Assembly (NCBI RefSeq): GCF_905475465.1 | Contig: NC_062236.1 | Span: 7,202,001-7,266,000 of the forward strand | Direction: 5' to 3' | From: Pieris napi | Lineage: Eukaryota > Arthropoda > Insecta > Lepidoptera > Pieridae | DNA length: 64,000 bases | In this document: positions 11,801 to 24,300 of the stretch, piece by piece | Numbering within the stretch: position 1 is the stretch's first letter | Layout: each line of letters opens with the position of its first letter | Notes under the pieces: generated by a model | The model's input: only the letters and a program-made list of their open reading frames with translations | Databases searched by the model: none | Told to the model about the DNA's origin: nothing | Position numbers and translations under genes: made by a program

Positions 11801-12184
11801 TCCATGAAGTTGCTGAAAATGTCCACCGAGACACAGTTTTATTGTAAATCCGAAACAATATGTTAAGACGACCATTAAACGATGAGCACAAACGTTATTA
11901 TAATTATGGTTAGCAACTTTATACTCTAAGGAAGTACTATTAATTTTATAGTTTTTAAACAAAGTAGTGACTATTAAAGATTACGCAGACAAGTACCTTC
12001 CACTATACCCTACAACTCAACGTGCTATTTAATATACTACATTATAAATAATACCTGTAATATTAAAATCCACGTAGTCGTACTCATTCATTAGTACTGT
12101 TATTTCTTCAGGCTCAAACAACGCGACCAAGTCTTGGCTTAAAGCAATTGGACACATCAGGCATACAATTAAAAAACGAAGCAT
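5889..12184 (-). CDS. SLC10 family sodium/bile acid cotransporter-like protein (P3-like), paralogue A
   Basis: Multi-pass membrane transporter of the SLC10 family. Nine coding exons: 12184-12055, 11441-11289, 11119-10989, 10312-10193, 9790-9616, 8200-7938, 7470-7284, 6737-6662 and 5991-5889 (stop 5891-5889), giving 445 residues. All introns are GT-AG and in phase. The start ATG at 12184 opens a hydrophobic signal-like segment (LRFLIVCLMCPIAL) and lies 8 bases after a likely 5'UTR-intron acceptor. An extracellular region of about 120 residues follows, as in SLC10A3/A5-type proteins, then the transporter domain from about residue 130. The two conserved sodium-site motifs are visible: SPGGGASN at 204-211 and METGVQN with E360 and Q364. 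The substrate cannot be told from sequence. A polar C-terminal tail ends KQDA. It is a tandem duplicate of the gene at 18340-33660, and exons 2-8 match in length one by one. Its introns hold a SINE, MITEs and a pogo-like element. Confidence 0.88.
6255..6548 (+). mobile_element. tRNA-derived SINE, Metulj-like, copy 1
   Basis: The head has tRNA-like A and B boxes (TAGCCTAGTGGCTTCAG and GGTTCGATCCCCGG). The body has the stretches ATGTGCGCATTTAACA, CTTAGACCCAAAAAGTC, GGCACTGGAGGCTGATCACC and ATGATCATGAAACAGATTC, and it ends in GGTTGTAGCACCACTGATT plus an AT-rich tail. Two further copies are at 25543-25812 (+) and 49186-49485 (-). This body is characteristic of butterfly SINEs. It sits in an intron of SLC10 paralogue A. 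Confidence 0.85.
6919..7189. repeat. M3-family MITE, copy 1
   Basis: Inverted ends GGGAGCGTTCAAGTATTACG and its reverse near 7165-7189 enclose about 220 bases with AAACGTT motifs, GTGGTCACGAAACG and a G run. Further copies are at 54504-54785 and 55200-56199. It lies in the last-but-one intron of SLC10 paralogue A, about 95 bases from the exon ending at 7284. It produces a false open frame at 6911-7237. Confidence 0.82.
7565..7584. repeat. (ACGT)5 self-complementary microsatellite
   Basis: Five perfect ACGT units are followed by degenerate ACGTACG and GACGTGACGTGA copies to about 7625. The repeat is its own reverse complement, so it can extrude as a cruciform. It lies in an SLC10-A intron. 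Confidence 0.85.
8379..8475 (-). mobile_element. Degraded LINE-type 3' tail
   Basis: The reverse complement carries TTCTTAAAAGGCCCGCAACG, a GTGAG patch and TGTTTGCCCCCCTGCTATAG. This is the same tail type as at 5131-5256 and 27800-27992 but shorter and more diverged. It lies in an intron of SLC10 paralogue A. Confidence 0.45.
8604..9535 (-). mobile_element. pogo/Tigger-like (Tc1-mariner superfamily) DNA transposon remnant
   Basis: Near-perfect 24-base inverted ends (starting GGGGAGACCGGGTACAAAAG at 8606, and its reverse ending at 9533) are flanked by TA on both sides. The minus strand between about 9150 and 8890 has a broken reading that resembles the middle of DDE_1 transposases: a KGTKQV segment, TSERGRLETV and NAQGGHIPP. 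After a frame break come GPVGCAGAGNASGWM-like residues. Subterminal TTACTTTCGACC repeats occur, with one hairpin at about 8795-8828. It is inserted in the intron between exons 5 and 6 of SLC10 paralogue A. No intact transposase remains. Confidence 0.72.
8890..9165 (-). pseudogene. Broken DDE_1 (pogo-like) transposase fragment
   Basis: This is a decayed coding remnant inside the TA-flanked element. Readable residues on the minus strand are QVTNKPSKIVAQKGTKQVDA and TSERGRLETVAVAINAQGGH, then a frame break, then EGPVGCAGAGNASGWMQ. The order fits the conserved core of pogo/Tigger transposases. It is too short and disrupted to function. Confidence 0.6.
10371..10605. repeat. MITE with about 57-base terminal inverted repeats and a central hairpin
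   Basis: The left arm 10371-10427 and right arm 10548-10605 are nearly perfect inverses, starting CTAGAACACACGCTTTATAT. Between them, AAAAAGCGTGGG (10426-10437) and CCCACGCTTTTT (about 10456-10467) form a second hairpin whose stem repeats the GCGT theme. It lies in the intron between exons 3 and 4 of SLC10 paralogue A. Confidence 0.85.
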
Positions 12185-12192
12185 CTTGATGT

Positions 12193-13769
12193 CTGTGAAA
12201 ATAATTTTTAAGTTAAAACAATTTGCCGAAATGTGGGACACATTGGTGCGACTCACATCGGTTATCACGAAACAAGTTTGTGGTATTACACTACACTATT
12301 AAAATACAGCCACTTTTTCCAAAAAACCCTAAATAATTAATTTAATTAGGTAAAATTACACAACACCACTCTAGAAAATTTAATTGCATTAAGAACATGA
12401 TAACAGCTACTGAAGACAAATAGTGAATAGGCTATGTTCACGGACATTTTAACGGATCGATAAAATTACTTTTGGATGTAACCGTAACTAACAACGAAAT
12501 GTTAGTGTTAGTGAACATCGGCTTTCTTAGATACTTGTGAAAGTATGTTATCAGTGTATCTTATGCTCTTGATAGCGAAAGTACAATGTGGGAATCTTAA
12601 CAATGTGGGTGTCTGACGATATTATACGAAACGACTTTGTTAAATTAGATATTAAAATCTGATCTTCTTTTCTTCCAAATCTTGGGTCTTTATATAGATA
12701 CTGTACAATATATACCAATGGCTATGTATCCTTAGTTATAACGCTTATTTAAAACAGTGATTGTATTTTTATTATAGCCAAAACGTTTCTTAACAAATTT
12801 AATACAGTATATGAATAAGACAGTTTAATACAATTTACTTTGTCTTTGCTTATAGTAAAATGTATTATTAGGTACTTACACGTCTGTTAACCTTTGTATA
12901 ATAAAAAATAATTAATAAATTAAATAACCATTTTAAAATTTAAAACCAAAACACAATATAATTGATTCGCTTTACAAACGCGAATGCCTTTGGTTTAAAA
13001 ATAAATTACTGCAATTGAGAAATAGTAGACTTATTCAGGTTTTTATTACAAGGGCATAGAGTTTAATTTAATTATGCATAATTGTTATCATCAATTTATG
13101 TTACAGTATCTCGTGGGCCAACTCACGTAGCGATTATCTATGATAAAAATTATATTAATTACCATGATTATGTAAGGATAATTACGTTTAACCAAATAAT
13201 GCAAATTAATTTAAATAGATTAAACATATGATTAATTACACCGCTGCGATTATGCAATCTAATGCCAAGGACTACACGTGAAGATATGTCTTTAACGAAT
13301 TATTTTGTTTCCCACTTTCAGGTACTCCTCTTTCAGAATCTTTTTTTGAAATTTCTTAAATATTAATAGTTTATTAAATATTGACAAAAAACGAAATGCC
13401 ATTTATTTTCATCTTTAGGTTTATCTTTTCTAATTGTTTATAACTTTTGCAATTTTTTATGTGCTAATACACGCTTTTGGCACATTTTTCTAGGCGTCAT
13501 TCCGGATCCAATGAGCTATCGCACATAATTTTAAGAGCAGTATCTCTATTTTGTACCATTTTCAACTTGTCGACTAGACTATATTGTCAAAAAGAACAAA
13601 ACATTGTAATAAATGTACAATAAACCCATAGCTGAGCATTGAAGGATTTGAAGTAAAGGAAATTTTATTAAGTTACAGTTTAGCGTGCGATCCTTATTTC
13701 TGTGAAAGTGAGGAAACCACTATGTCTCAATGTCATATTGTGTCAGAACGCTGGTCACCTACTTGTCTA
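12193..13769. other. Upstream region of SLC10 paralogue A, nothing recognised
   Basis: AT-rich sequence 5' of the SLC10-A coding start. A plausible 5'UTR intron acceptor (TTTTCACAG) ends at 12193, so an untranslated first exon and promoter should lie in this interval, but I cannot place them. I see no coding exon and no clear repeat. Confidence 0.5.
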
Positions 13770-14095
13770 TAAAAAAAATATCGAACAATCCGATGCAATC
13801 TGAGCAACGACCTATTTAGGGTTGTAGCCTATTTACTTAAATCTCCTTCCTATCTCAAAAATGATTTCAATTTATTGGGAGCCCATAACTATAGCTTACG
13901 CTCTTCCGAAAACTACTTCCTTGAAATCCCATCTCATAACTCCTCCTTTCTTGGCGAGTCCTTTAAGGTCTCTGCAGTTAGGCTATGGAATTCTCTTCCC
14001 GTCCCTATTCGCTTAGCTCCTTCTCTATCTTCCTTTAAATTTCTTCTGTACAAACATTACCTGTCCACATCGTATCCCTAACTTTCTTACTAACT
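13770..14095 (+). mobile_element. LINE C-terminal ORF remnant (CR1/Jockey-like)
   Basis: The frame around 13875-14081 reads HNYSLRSSENYFLEIPSHNS, then a GESFKVSAVRLWNSLPVPIR segment and SFKFLLYKHYLS before a stop. This is the usual C-terminal end of non-LTR reverse transcriptase proteins (LRS, then SF-x-VSA-x-RLWN-x-LP-x-x-IR, then FK). It is an isolated 3' fragment without the polymerase domain. Confidence 0.72.
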
Positions 14096-14117
14096 ACTAA
14101 CTGACGTGAGACTGATC

Positions 14118-15734
14118 TTAAATTGGTAGGGGAGCCCACGATGCTAAATGGGGATTTACTCGAGCGTCGTAGAGACCTATTGGGATGCAAAGCTTAGATA
14201 AAAAGAAGAAAAAAATGTTATATGATAAATTCCTTTTCATCGGTGGGGGAAGCGGCTATAGATTGTTAAATATGTAAAAAAAAACTGTTGCATGGACATC
14301 CTCGAGCGCGTCAGATATTGATAGCATCTATGCCCTACGTATTTTTAATAATGTACGTATATTTATCTGATCGTTTGCATGATGCGGGTGGTTGTATTTA
14401 AGGGTTGAAAATTAAAAAAAAAAAAATATTATCGAGCGCGTCAGATTTTCTAAGGGAGTGTTAAGTGCACCAAAAAAAAGCTCTCATTCACTAATCTGAC
14501 GATTTCGATGGGACGCAAACCCACAGCCATTTTCTTAATTTGCAAAAAAAAATCGCAATTTTGAAATACTCAAGCGCGTCAGATTAAGATATATGTGGTT
14601 CATCTTTATGTTCTAAACGTACTGTCTCATAATCTGACGATTATCTAGAGGGATTCGCCTGATCTGACAAAAAAAAAATAGAAAAACGGTTCACCTAAAG
14701 GGCCATCCCTGCAACTTCCCGCTAATTCCATTCCTGGGCGCTTAAAATTGATATTTTGAGCTCGCTGAGTTCAAAGAAATAACATTTCTATGCATTTGAG
14801 CTCTCCCAGCTCGAAAGTCCGATAGAAGTTTCATAGAACACTGTTTTTGGAATTTTCAAACCGCAATAACTTTTGAATGGATCAAGCAATTTTCACGCGG
14901 TTGGCGGCATTCGACGCAGTTTTATCATCCTCATAAATAATTTTGCAATTTTAATTGATCGAACCACAAATTTCGGAGTAATCCCGAAAAAACACTTTTT
15001 CGGGTTTCTTTCGTGTACGATATCTCTCGAACGAATCAACCGCTTTTGACCAGCTTGGTGGCGATCGACGTGGTTTTTCAAGCTCAAAGGCGGATTAGTT
15101 TTTGAAGTTGATCGATAAAGAAACCACTTTAAAAAAAAATATTTCTTATTTTTTTAAGATTTTTCAAAATTTCTCAAAATCTATCGGTCCGAATCGGTTC
15201 AAATTCACAGGAAATGTAATTTTGAGGGAAATGTTTAGAACGCCGTTTAGTAGATTCCGATCGGTTTAAGGAAATGTAGGCATCACGCAGCTGCACGCAT
15301 TTAACTTTATCGACGAATTTTTGTTATTTCGGCTTGCGGAAATCGTCAGATTATATATTTTTCATTATTCTTGAATTATTTCCTTCAAAATAAAAAAAAA
15401 ATTAGCTACGCTCGAGAATGTCGAGATGACGTTTTTTTTTTACAACTTTGTTGCCCTCCCCTTTTTTTCCGTCACTCTCAAATTGTCAGATTAGTGGAAT
15501 ATACACTTTTTAGGATGTAATTAACTCACCCTACCTTAATCTGACGCGCTCGGGAATTTCTGATGGTCAATTTTTTTTTACTAAACTGATTCTGTCTCTT
15601 TCACGTGCGGCTTTATATATGGGCCTCATATTTTGTGGAGGTACTTAACCGGGTACAAGGTATCCCCCTATATATTAATCTGCCGCGCTTGAGTAAATCC
15701 CGAAATCCCCTCTTGGGCTCCCCTACCAAATTAA
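14118..15734. mobile_element. TTAA-flanked inverted-repeat element with dispersed GAGCGCGTCAGATT motifs
   Basis: Outer ends are ATTGGTAGGGGAGCCCA (from 14122) and the inverse of TTTGGTAGGGGAGCCCA (to 15730). Each is flanked directly by TTAA, at 14118-14121 and 15731-15734. Just inside, both ends carry GGGATTTACTC(G/A)AGCG. The motif (T/A)C(G/A)AGCGCGTCAGAT appears forward near 14301, 14431 and 14570. Its inverse, fully or as ATCTGAC(G), appears near 14491, 14630, 14658, 15538 and 15676. Short TCGTCAGATT forms lie near 15344 and 15485. No convincing protein is encoded. It looks like a non-autonomous DNA transposon with iterated subterminal binding sites. TTAA targets are used by piggyBac and Kolobok among others; I cannot assign the superfamily. 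Confidence 0.65.
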
Positions 15735-17703
15735 ATTGATACATGTGCGCTTTTTAATTTTCATGTATCTTTTTCTTCTTGCCTACCTTATGTAACTTAA
15801 TACATTTTTTTTCCCACAGTGGTTGCCTGGAAGAGATCACTCGAACTCATCCTAAAAACCCAGATTTGTTTCCTTTTCAACATTTTATTTATTACGCATA
15901 TGCAACATACACTCAATTGATTTTGAACAGGATGTTTATTGGAGTTTTCAGAAGGAAACGGAAAATTATTGTAAGGAAAAATTATTTCGGCTGAATAAAT
16001 TTTATAAATAAAAAACCTGTATGCATATCTCAAATGTATATCTCTTCAAATACACGATAACTTAAATACTGATCTCATAACAACCACAAAACAATCTTTT
16101 CACATCTGTTTCACCTATAAACGAGTCATGTGACCATTACATTGAAGAATTGGTATCCTTATGTCAAAATGTTAAAGCCAATATTGACTGTGTTTTTAAC
16201 AGCCAGTTTTTAAATATATTTATGACATAACTATTATAAAAACGGTAAATATTGGCTAAACGTAAAATCAGTCCATACGTTAGATTTAGGAATGATTAAA
16301 ATATAATCGTACTATCACATTTCGATATCATTCTTCATAAGCGACAAACTGAGATCTCTAAAATAAATGAAAATTATTGAAATAATTAAATGTTAGCAAG
16401 TTTAATCCTCGTTAAAGATATAGGTGAATCATCATAATAAAACTATATATTGCTTTCTCTTTTCATTTGTAAGGAATATCAAGAGAAAGCTAACAAACTT
16501 CCAAAACAGTATAGATAGCTACCCAAACTCATTAAAACAAAAACAATTCCATTTTTAAAATTTCGTACAACAAAAACAATTTAATTCCAAATTCAAAACA
16601 ACTAAGACCGACGTTCATAAACAATATTTCACTCTATTTCGGGTCTTTAAACAAAAATTTGTAAACTTTGGACTAAAGGTAATTAATCTTTAATTGACAA
16701 TTAGAGCCAAAACATATGAAGGCATTCATTCGTATTGTCCTAAAATTCATTATAATGTGCTTGTTAAGGTTATTTAGTATTTTACTAAGAAATAAAACTG
16801 TACTAACATATTCGAAATGGAACTATCTTAGCTGGTAATAACCATTATATAAAATCATATGACCCAATAAAAACTTAACAAGCACGAATTTTCTAATCTA
16901 ATTCATATTTTTTGTATATTGAGCACAAAACAACGTCTATCGGGCTAGATAAATAACAATAAATATATCAAAGGCGAAAATATAGCAACCATAATTTAAA
17001 AAACAAATTTCTTTCATAAAATACATTAACTGAATATGCTATATGACAGTTATGTAACTGGATTTAAAAAAAATCGTCAACAAAAATACGTAGCGTTACC
17101 ATGACAACGATGCATAATTTTTATGTACGCAGCGTATACTAATTATTTATATTATTGTCTATATTTTGTAATAGAAATGATAAACTATTTTAAACTAATT
17201 AATAAGAAGTTAAGAAAAATAAACGATAAATATTATAAAAAAAATATTCATGATGATGACGACCAAATCTCTTCCTGCAGTTAATTAATGTATTAAAAGC
17301 GCTTAAATATGACTATGAAGTATTCGACGAAATCACTTATTAACAAGATATGTTTGCGAAGACAATACTTGTAAACGTATAAAAAAGATTTTCTTATTAT
17401 AAAATGCGTAATAAAACTGGTATAAAGTTACTATTCGTATAATTCTGTTTGAGAGAAAATGTGAGAATCAAAAAATATTTCTTTGTAAATCTATCTATAT
17501 AAAACGGTACTTATTTCGCTTTACATAATGACATGTTTAATATCCAGAAGAAGGAGTCCTAAGCAAGAATACCTTCGAATTAATATCAATACGATGCTTT
17601 AAACTTTGAACCGGTACATTTACCATATATGTAAGCTCTAAGTTTTCGAGTCTATATTGACTATTCATTTTGATTTTTCGTGTTGTAAAAGTTACAAAAA
17701 AAA
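15735..17703. other. Intergenic, nothing recognised
   Basis: AT-rich sequence between the TTAA-flanked element and an M1 copy. Open frames at 15779-15994 and 17537-17785 show no family resemblance and no coding bias that I can see. Confidence 0.5.
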
Positions 17704-18150
17704 TTGTGCGTGTACTAGTGTACACACGTAACAAGTGAAACTTCTTTATGACCTTATTTTTCGAAAAATGATCTACTATATGCAACTTTACAGAAATTTG
17801 TTAAATAAAGTTTAACAAAAGGGTTTTACTATCATAGACATGAATTCAAATAATGTAATTATTACATTTTACCTTATTACTACTAAGATTATTACAGAAT
17901 TTCATTAATTGCATTTACTTGAAGTAATACGACTAATTTCAAGGTTTTCTCGCGAGATTTGCCGCCGATATTTTATTGAAAGTTATGAAATGGAATGGCC
18001 GTTACAAAACTTTCAATAAAATATCAACCTGCGATCCATCAAGCAATTTGTAGTTGGTATTGAAAAAAGCAACATGGCGCGTAACCGAAAAACGTGACGA
18101 TTTTTTACATAAATTTCTCCCATACGTCGATAAAGAAGTTTCACTTAAAA
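17704..18150 (-). repeat. M1-family element, copy c (inverted), with internal hairpin
   Basis: This is an M1 element in reverse orientation: GTGCGTGTAC-TAGT-GTACACACG hairpin first, then GAAACTTCTTTATGACC, ending with CGATAAAGAAGTTTCACTT. It carries an extra insert with a perfect 18-base hairpin stem (GATATTTTATTGAAAGTT at 17967-17984 against 18008-18025) not seen in the other copies. It lies about 190 bases beyond the SLC10-B stop codon. Confidence 0.72.
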
Positions 18151-18339
18151 AATTAAATGCGGGCGTTCGTATTTAAAAATCGCCGGACTCGTTCGAGACG
18201 CTCTGGCCAATCACAATCAATAAACGCGTTTATTTTTAAAAATTACTTTTTAGACTATTAAATGTTACATTAGATGTATATTTTCTATTTAACATTTTCT
18301 CTCCGTAAAGAGGTCTTATATGAGCTATATTAGGCCTCT

Positions 18340-21300
18340 TTATTTTGCGTCATAAGTGGCTCCATCGAGGCCGGCGCTTTCTCTGTCTGATGTTGGCGAG
18401 TCTTCGAGCATTTTCTTGTGCTCATTTCTTCGTCGGTAGCTGGAAATTAAAGTAAGTAAATCAACCAAAACATTTTTCTACATCTACATCTTTAGGGCTA
18501 GTTTTATTATTCATGCATTGAATCAAGACTTCATGCAATTAACATTAAAAAAAAGTCTTATGAAATTTTTTAATTAATATGCGACGTCACAGTTAAGTTC
18601 TAACAAAACATTCAAGTTATTAACTAACTCTCAATTGTATCAGTTACAGACAAAAACCCCTCACAAGCTTTAGATAAAGACCTATGAAGTATTGTTTTAT
18701 CTCGTTAACCGCTTCTTCAATGACCTTCCACCCTTAATAATTTATTCCATGCATTAACATATACTTAAAAAAAGGGTGCGTGTACTTATGTACGCGCGTA
18801 AGAAGTTAATACTTCTTTGGCATTATTAAAAATAGTTTTTGATTGCATGCAAATAATTAATTACAGTTAAATAATCAAAGACTGGAAAAGGAGTCATTAT
18901 AGTCAATAAAGTTCAGTTTACATTCGAAAAATTTAATAAATTAATATTAATTATTATTCTCTTACATTAAGTGTAACATAAATTATATTATTATTCGAAT
19001 GTTGTTTTTAAATTTCACTCTCATAAATAATTATTCATAACGCGCCTAAAGAAGTATAACTTCAAAAATATTTATGAAAGACTCTCAGTACCTCCATACT
19101 TTCAAGAATTAAATAAAAAATAAAACCTAAGTTTCGTGTACAATATTTTGTTACGTTACGTCTTATTTTTTATTGAAAAACGTTAATATGTAAATATTTA
19201 ATTAATTTTATATTCAAATTTTATTAATGCATTAATTTTATGAATTGAGATAAATATAAGTTGAAAAAAACTTTGAATAATAATTTATACAATATTATTT
19301 TAAACTGGTTTATTTTAATTAAAACATTTGTGTAACACAATAGCAATTTTAAGTAAAACGATATTAAACTATGAGAAGTTTGTTATTTAATCCATTTTGT
19401 ATGAGGTTATATATTAAGTCTAGCCATAAATACTGTTACAATTGAAAATTAACAAAATATTACTATTTTTATTTGAATTTGGAATCTGTCATTTTTATAT
19501 GATTGTTCATTGGTTTTCTCATTTTGGCGCCAATTTATTGTACAATATTTTGCGATATTAAAAAGCTTCCCAATTAATCGACAGAGTGCAACGTGGGCAT
19601 TATCCAACTTCAGTGATGGTTTGGTGTATTTATGGCAAGACTAGGTAGATATACTTTAAATATATATTACAGCGAACCTATAGTTACGAAAATCAACTAA
19701 TTATACTTAAATCTTATATATACAAAAACCAATGGCCAATGCATGTTTCGCAAAACCATTTTATTACTATTTTTACAAACATTATTTATCTTTTTCTAAA
19801 TTGAGTTTATTTAAAAATGTCTATTTTTGAAAATAGATTAAACATTATTTCTTTTGTATTACTGGAATATTCTACGATAACTTTTAGAAAAAGATTAATA
19901 GGTCACAAAGCCCCGCCACCATTCTTTATGTTTGTATACGTACTCGTACCTCCCAAACTATCGAACATCGCAAATGTGGATGACATGTGGAAAATAAAAA
20001 CACACGAATTTTAGTCTATATACTTAAAAAAACCTTATATTAAAATAAAATTCAACACAATGCAGCAAAAAATGTCCCAATAGCATAAAAATTACTATTA
20101 TAACTTCGAAAACAACTTATTTTACCATTTCATTATATTAATTAATTTATTTCAAGGATTAAGGAGTTTATAAAAACCCGTATTATTCAGTGAAAAACGT
20201 TAACACACAAGAAAAACTTTACAAAATAACTTCAAAAATAAATAAAAGAATTAAATTCAACTCATTAAAATTAAAATGATTAAATTAAAATTTGCTCCCT
20301 TTGAGATACATTTTCATACAATTTTTTTTTATATAATAGGGGACATGACTTGTGAATTGGGGTGAAACAGCCACAAAAATACATACCATCCCCTTATTTT
20401 CTGGTAGATGTAGATCATGGTCATAGGTATCGGCGTCATTATAGCCACTGATACAGGAACGACTGAAAATTAAAAAACAATCAAATTATATAACTATTAC
20501 GTACGGAGCACTTTCTCATAAAATGCAGTGACGCTACAACTACGACACCACACTACGCTCTCAGATTCTGCATTTATATTTATTAAAAGGCTTTCTTAAT
20601 CAGTATATTATGACTGACACACATAGATTTAGTTGATAAAGATGTGCCGGTTGCCTCACGATGTTTCCCGTACGTACTAGCGAGTGTTAATTGCGTATAT
20701 ATTAAGGAAAGTTCATAGATAGCGCACGCTCAAGATGCTAGGTCAATACTGCTCTTGTAAACAAGTTTCTGATATCGAAAATAATTTCAAAACCAGTATG
20801 CAGGCTCCATTTTTTGGTCTATGGATTTGTAACGGAAGCTGAATCCTAGTCCGTTCGTCTTTTAACAGTATTCGTATAGTTAAATACACACGTGTTCGTG
20901 TAACACCTAACGTTATCGTATAGTGAACCTATGAATTATAATGAAAAGCTTGAATGTATTTCCCTTCTCGAGCTCGCAGGCAGACACAAATCTAAATTAA
21001 AAAATCAACTTAATTCACTCGCCACAAAAAAAACACGTTTTTATAGCATAATTAATGAACACAATTGTCTCAAAGATATCCTTTTGTGGTTCCAGTTGAC
21101 CTTCAGTTTTTCAAAAAATATTTTTTCGAACTTGCATGGTTTTCGAAGCGAAGTACAAAAAATTTAAAAAGTTGTTTTTATCATGTAGTTTTGGTAGATC
21201 AAACCTTGGCTTTTTAATTTAAGAACAATAATTTAAATTACTCTGTCTCATAGTCCTTTTTGGGACTTCCTGTCCACTAATCAATATTGATTTGCTATTT

Positions 21301-24300
21301 TAAAAGAGTACCGAGAGTTTTTTTACGCCGGCTTTTTCTCTCGACCTACACCCTCTGTCTTCTTTGCCAATGAGTAGGGATGCCTACAAATTCAAATTTA
21401 ATGACGTGGAATAAGTGATAGCTGCATCTTATGTTCCATCATAAACATTTTATTTTATTTATAATAAAACGTTTTCTTGCTAACCACGACCCTCAGACAT
21501 AAGCTACCGACAGGAGAGATAGATTTACGATAACGACAGGATAAAAAAATTGTTACCCTACCCTACCTGAAGATGATTTGTAAGATTTTTTTCTAGAATT
21601 TGAGTACTTCACCTTAACACTTCAGGTTTGTTACAATAGTATAATTTTGAAATGTCAGTGTACCATTGTATGAAAATTGCATTACCCATGATCACGTGAC
21701 CATATAAATTCCAGTGCGGATCGCTCCTTCGCAATAAAAATTGTCTATCGTTTCATAAAAACAACAAGTAAAACATATTATGTGTATTAAAACTTACCTG
21801 TTGTAAGATCTGCCTCTGGTTGCGGTAACGCATACCGCAGGAGGAATATCGCAATACCGGTATTCTGAATACCGGTTTCTATCGATATGGCTAACGCATC
21901 CGGGTGCGGCTGTTTGCATGCGATAGCCACTAAATACCCCGCTACGTAACCGAGCCATGGTATACCCATGCCGGCTACTATTATCTAGAAAAAAATATAA
22001 AGAAATTTAAAACGGAAGTTCTAAATTCAAACACGGAATATGTCAAAAATTGTATTTGTAACTTAAAATAGAGGGGCCTCATAGCCTAGCGGTCTTATTG
22101 AGTGGCAGCTAGGTGAGGGGTACCGGGTTCGATTCCCGGTTCGAGGGCAAATTTTAATTTAATTTAAAATTTGTTCTCGGCCTTTGGGAGGGTTGTGCGG
22201 TACCGGGCGAGTGCCTAAAACCGCACATGTAGGACACGGTCGAATTTCTAAAGACTAGCACGAATTATAAAAAATCCTATACTTGACGCTGGCTAATGCA
22301 CAAACCGTGCCAGGGCCATTAAAAAAAAAACTTAAAATAGTTATTATGAAAGCTTTTTAAAATATTAAAACAAAAGACTACTAACCTGCCATGTGAACAG
22401 CTCGAATATATATAGATTTGTAATAATCGCAAAAACGATTACAAACAGAAGTAAGGTTGTCGAAAAACCCTTTAAAATCCGCACCATGAACGCTGCTATT
22501 CTAGGCGTGAACCGCTGCATTGCCAGCCCTATCGACAATGGTACAATGAGGCATACGACAAAGTATGCGATGTGCTTGTATGGCACCACGATGTTTGCGT
22601 TACCAAATACCACTTGGCCGAGGGAGAAGAGCCACGCTGGCATAAATGCTGTAAGAAGAATTTTATTTAAATATTTTATTTAAAGAAGGTATGCCAACAG
22701 GCATGACAATAAAAGCCAGCTTACATCTAGAGCCAAACATAAATAGACATAAAAAGTAATTGTACATCCTTTGAGAGCGCGGCCACACGATGCGGTAACG
22801 GTGCGGTGCGGCGCTGCAATTACTTCGAGCTATAGCGTACACACGGGCGTTGCGGTGTGGCAATATATTTTACCCCTAATGCCGATAGACGCGGCGCTAG
22901 CGAGTAGCGCAGCGTAGTAATATGTTCCTAGATGCAAGGCTATTTTACCCCAACACAACATAAATTAATATGAAATTCGCGAACTACTCTCCAAGATTTG
23001 CTTCTAATTTTCTACCTTAAAACAAATAAAATAATATTCCACTGTAACGACAAATTTAGTTCCAGGATTCCCGTCGGCAATGAGTGGTGGCGCGAACTCT
23101 AATTTGTATGTAGGATGACGTTGCGGCCCCGCTCCGGCGCCGCACCGCACCGTTACCGTATCGTGCAAACAAAACAAATGTAGTAGTAAATAAAGTTACG
23201 CCCCCGAGCATTAACATTAGATATGATTTCATTTAGCATTTAATAACTTAGAATTCTTTTGTTATACGTGAGGTTATTAAAGAGTAAAAATAAAATCCTC
23301 TATTGTTTAAAGCTTGCCGTTGACCTAGGAACCGTACAATGACTAATTAGTAGTACATATATATAATATGTTTCTCTTACAAGACATGCTGTTTATTTAA
23401 TTTTAGAGCATTTAAAATTAGTGTTAAACTTGAACTTACAAAATATATAATGTATATATATTATACATTTATATGTAAATAAATGATTGTTATATATAAA
23501 GACGATAGTCTAATTCATAAATTCATAGCAGGAAACAATCTTAATAATATTGGCTAAATGATGCAAGATTTTTCTGTGGAATATACTTAAATTAATAAAT
23601 TTAGTACTTTATATACGAAAGTGAGTTAGTTCGTAAAACAGGTAAGTTTAAAATTATTTGATTTTTGATGAATGGTCAATAGAGATTAATTTAATAAAAG
23701 AGGTGTGAATCCGTAAAAAATAACATTAAAACTGGAAACCAAATTTTATTAAGATATCGATAAACAAGGCGCTACTAGTGTAGTTTCAAGAAACGGAATT
23801 TCTGCTCAATGAAACATGAAACAGCCACCGGTTGCGTTTATCAGGGTTGCCAACTATTTCACCAAATAAATCTTTTGTGTATTACCACATTTGTTTGTCA
23901 TTGAAATAGTATACGTACAATTAATTTATAAGTATTGACAACCCTAACAATGTAAGTTATTTAAGACCTTATCTTTACTCAGTAACGAAGTATTAAAACA
24001 ACTTTCTACTCTATACAGCTTTCCAGAACTGATTCAATAAAATAAATTTTATATAGGATTTTTATAAAATAAAATCTCTGTTTTTTTTACATGTGTCTTT
24101 ACGAAGACATCAAGGAACATTACAATCTAGCCTAACTAAAGACTAATGAGTAATTTAAGTCTAACCTAAGGATATAGATGCATATAGAAATAATGTCTAC
24201 GAATCCACTTGTAAAAATTATAACTTATATAAGATCTCAGACACATAATTTTTTTTGATATTTTTTTTTTAAAAGCTCATTTTAACCACCACAGTTGTTG

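Noticed and set aside
19055..19069. Resemblance of AAGTATAACTTC to the arm of a loxP-type recombinase site
   Set aside because: Only about eight bases agree, the spacer and second arm do not fit, and the motif is explained as the M2 end.
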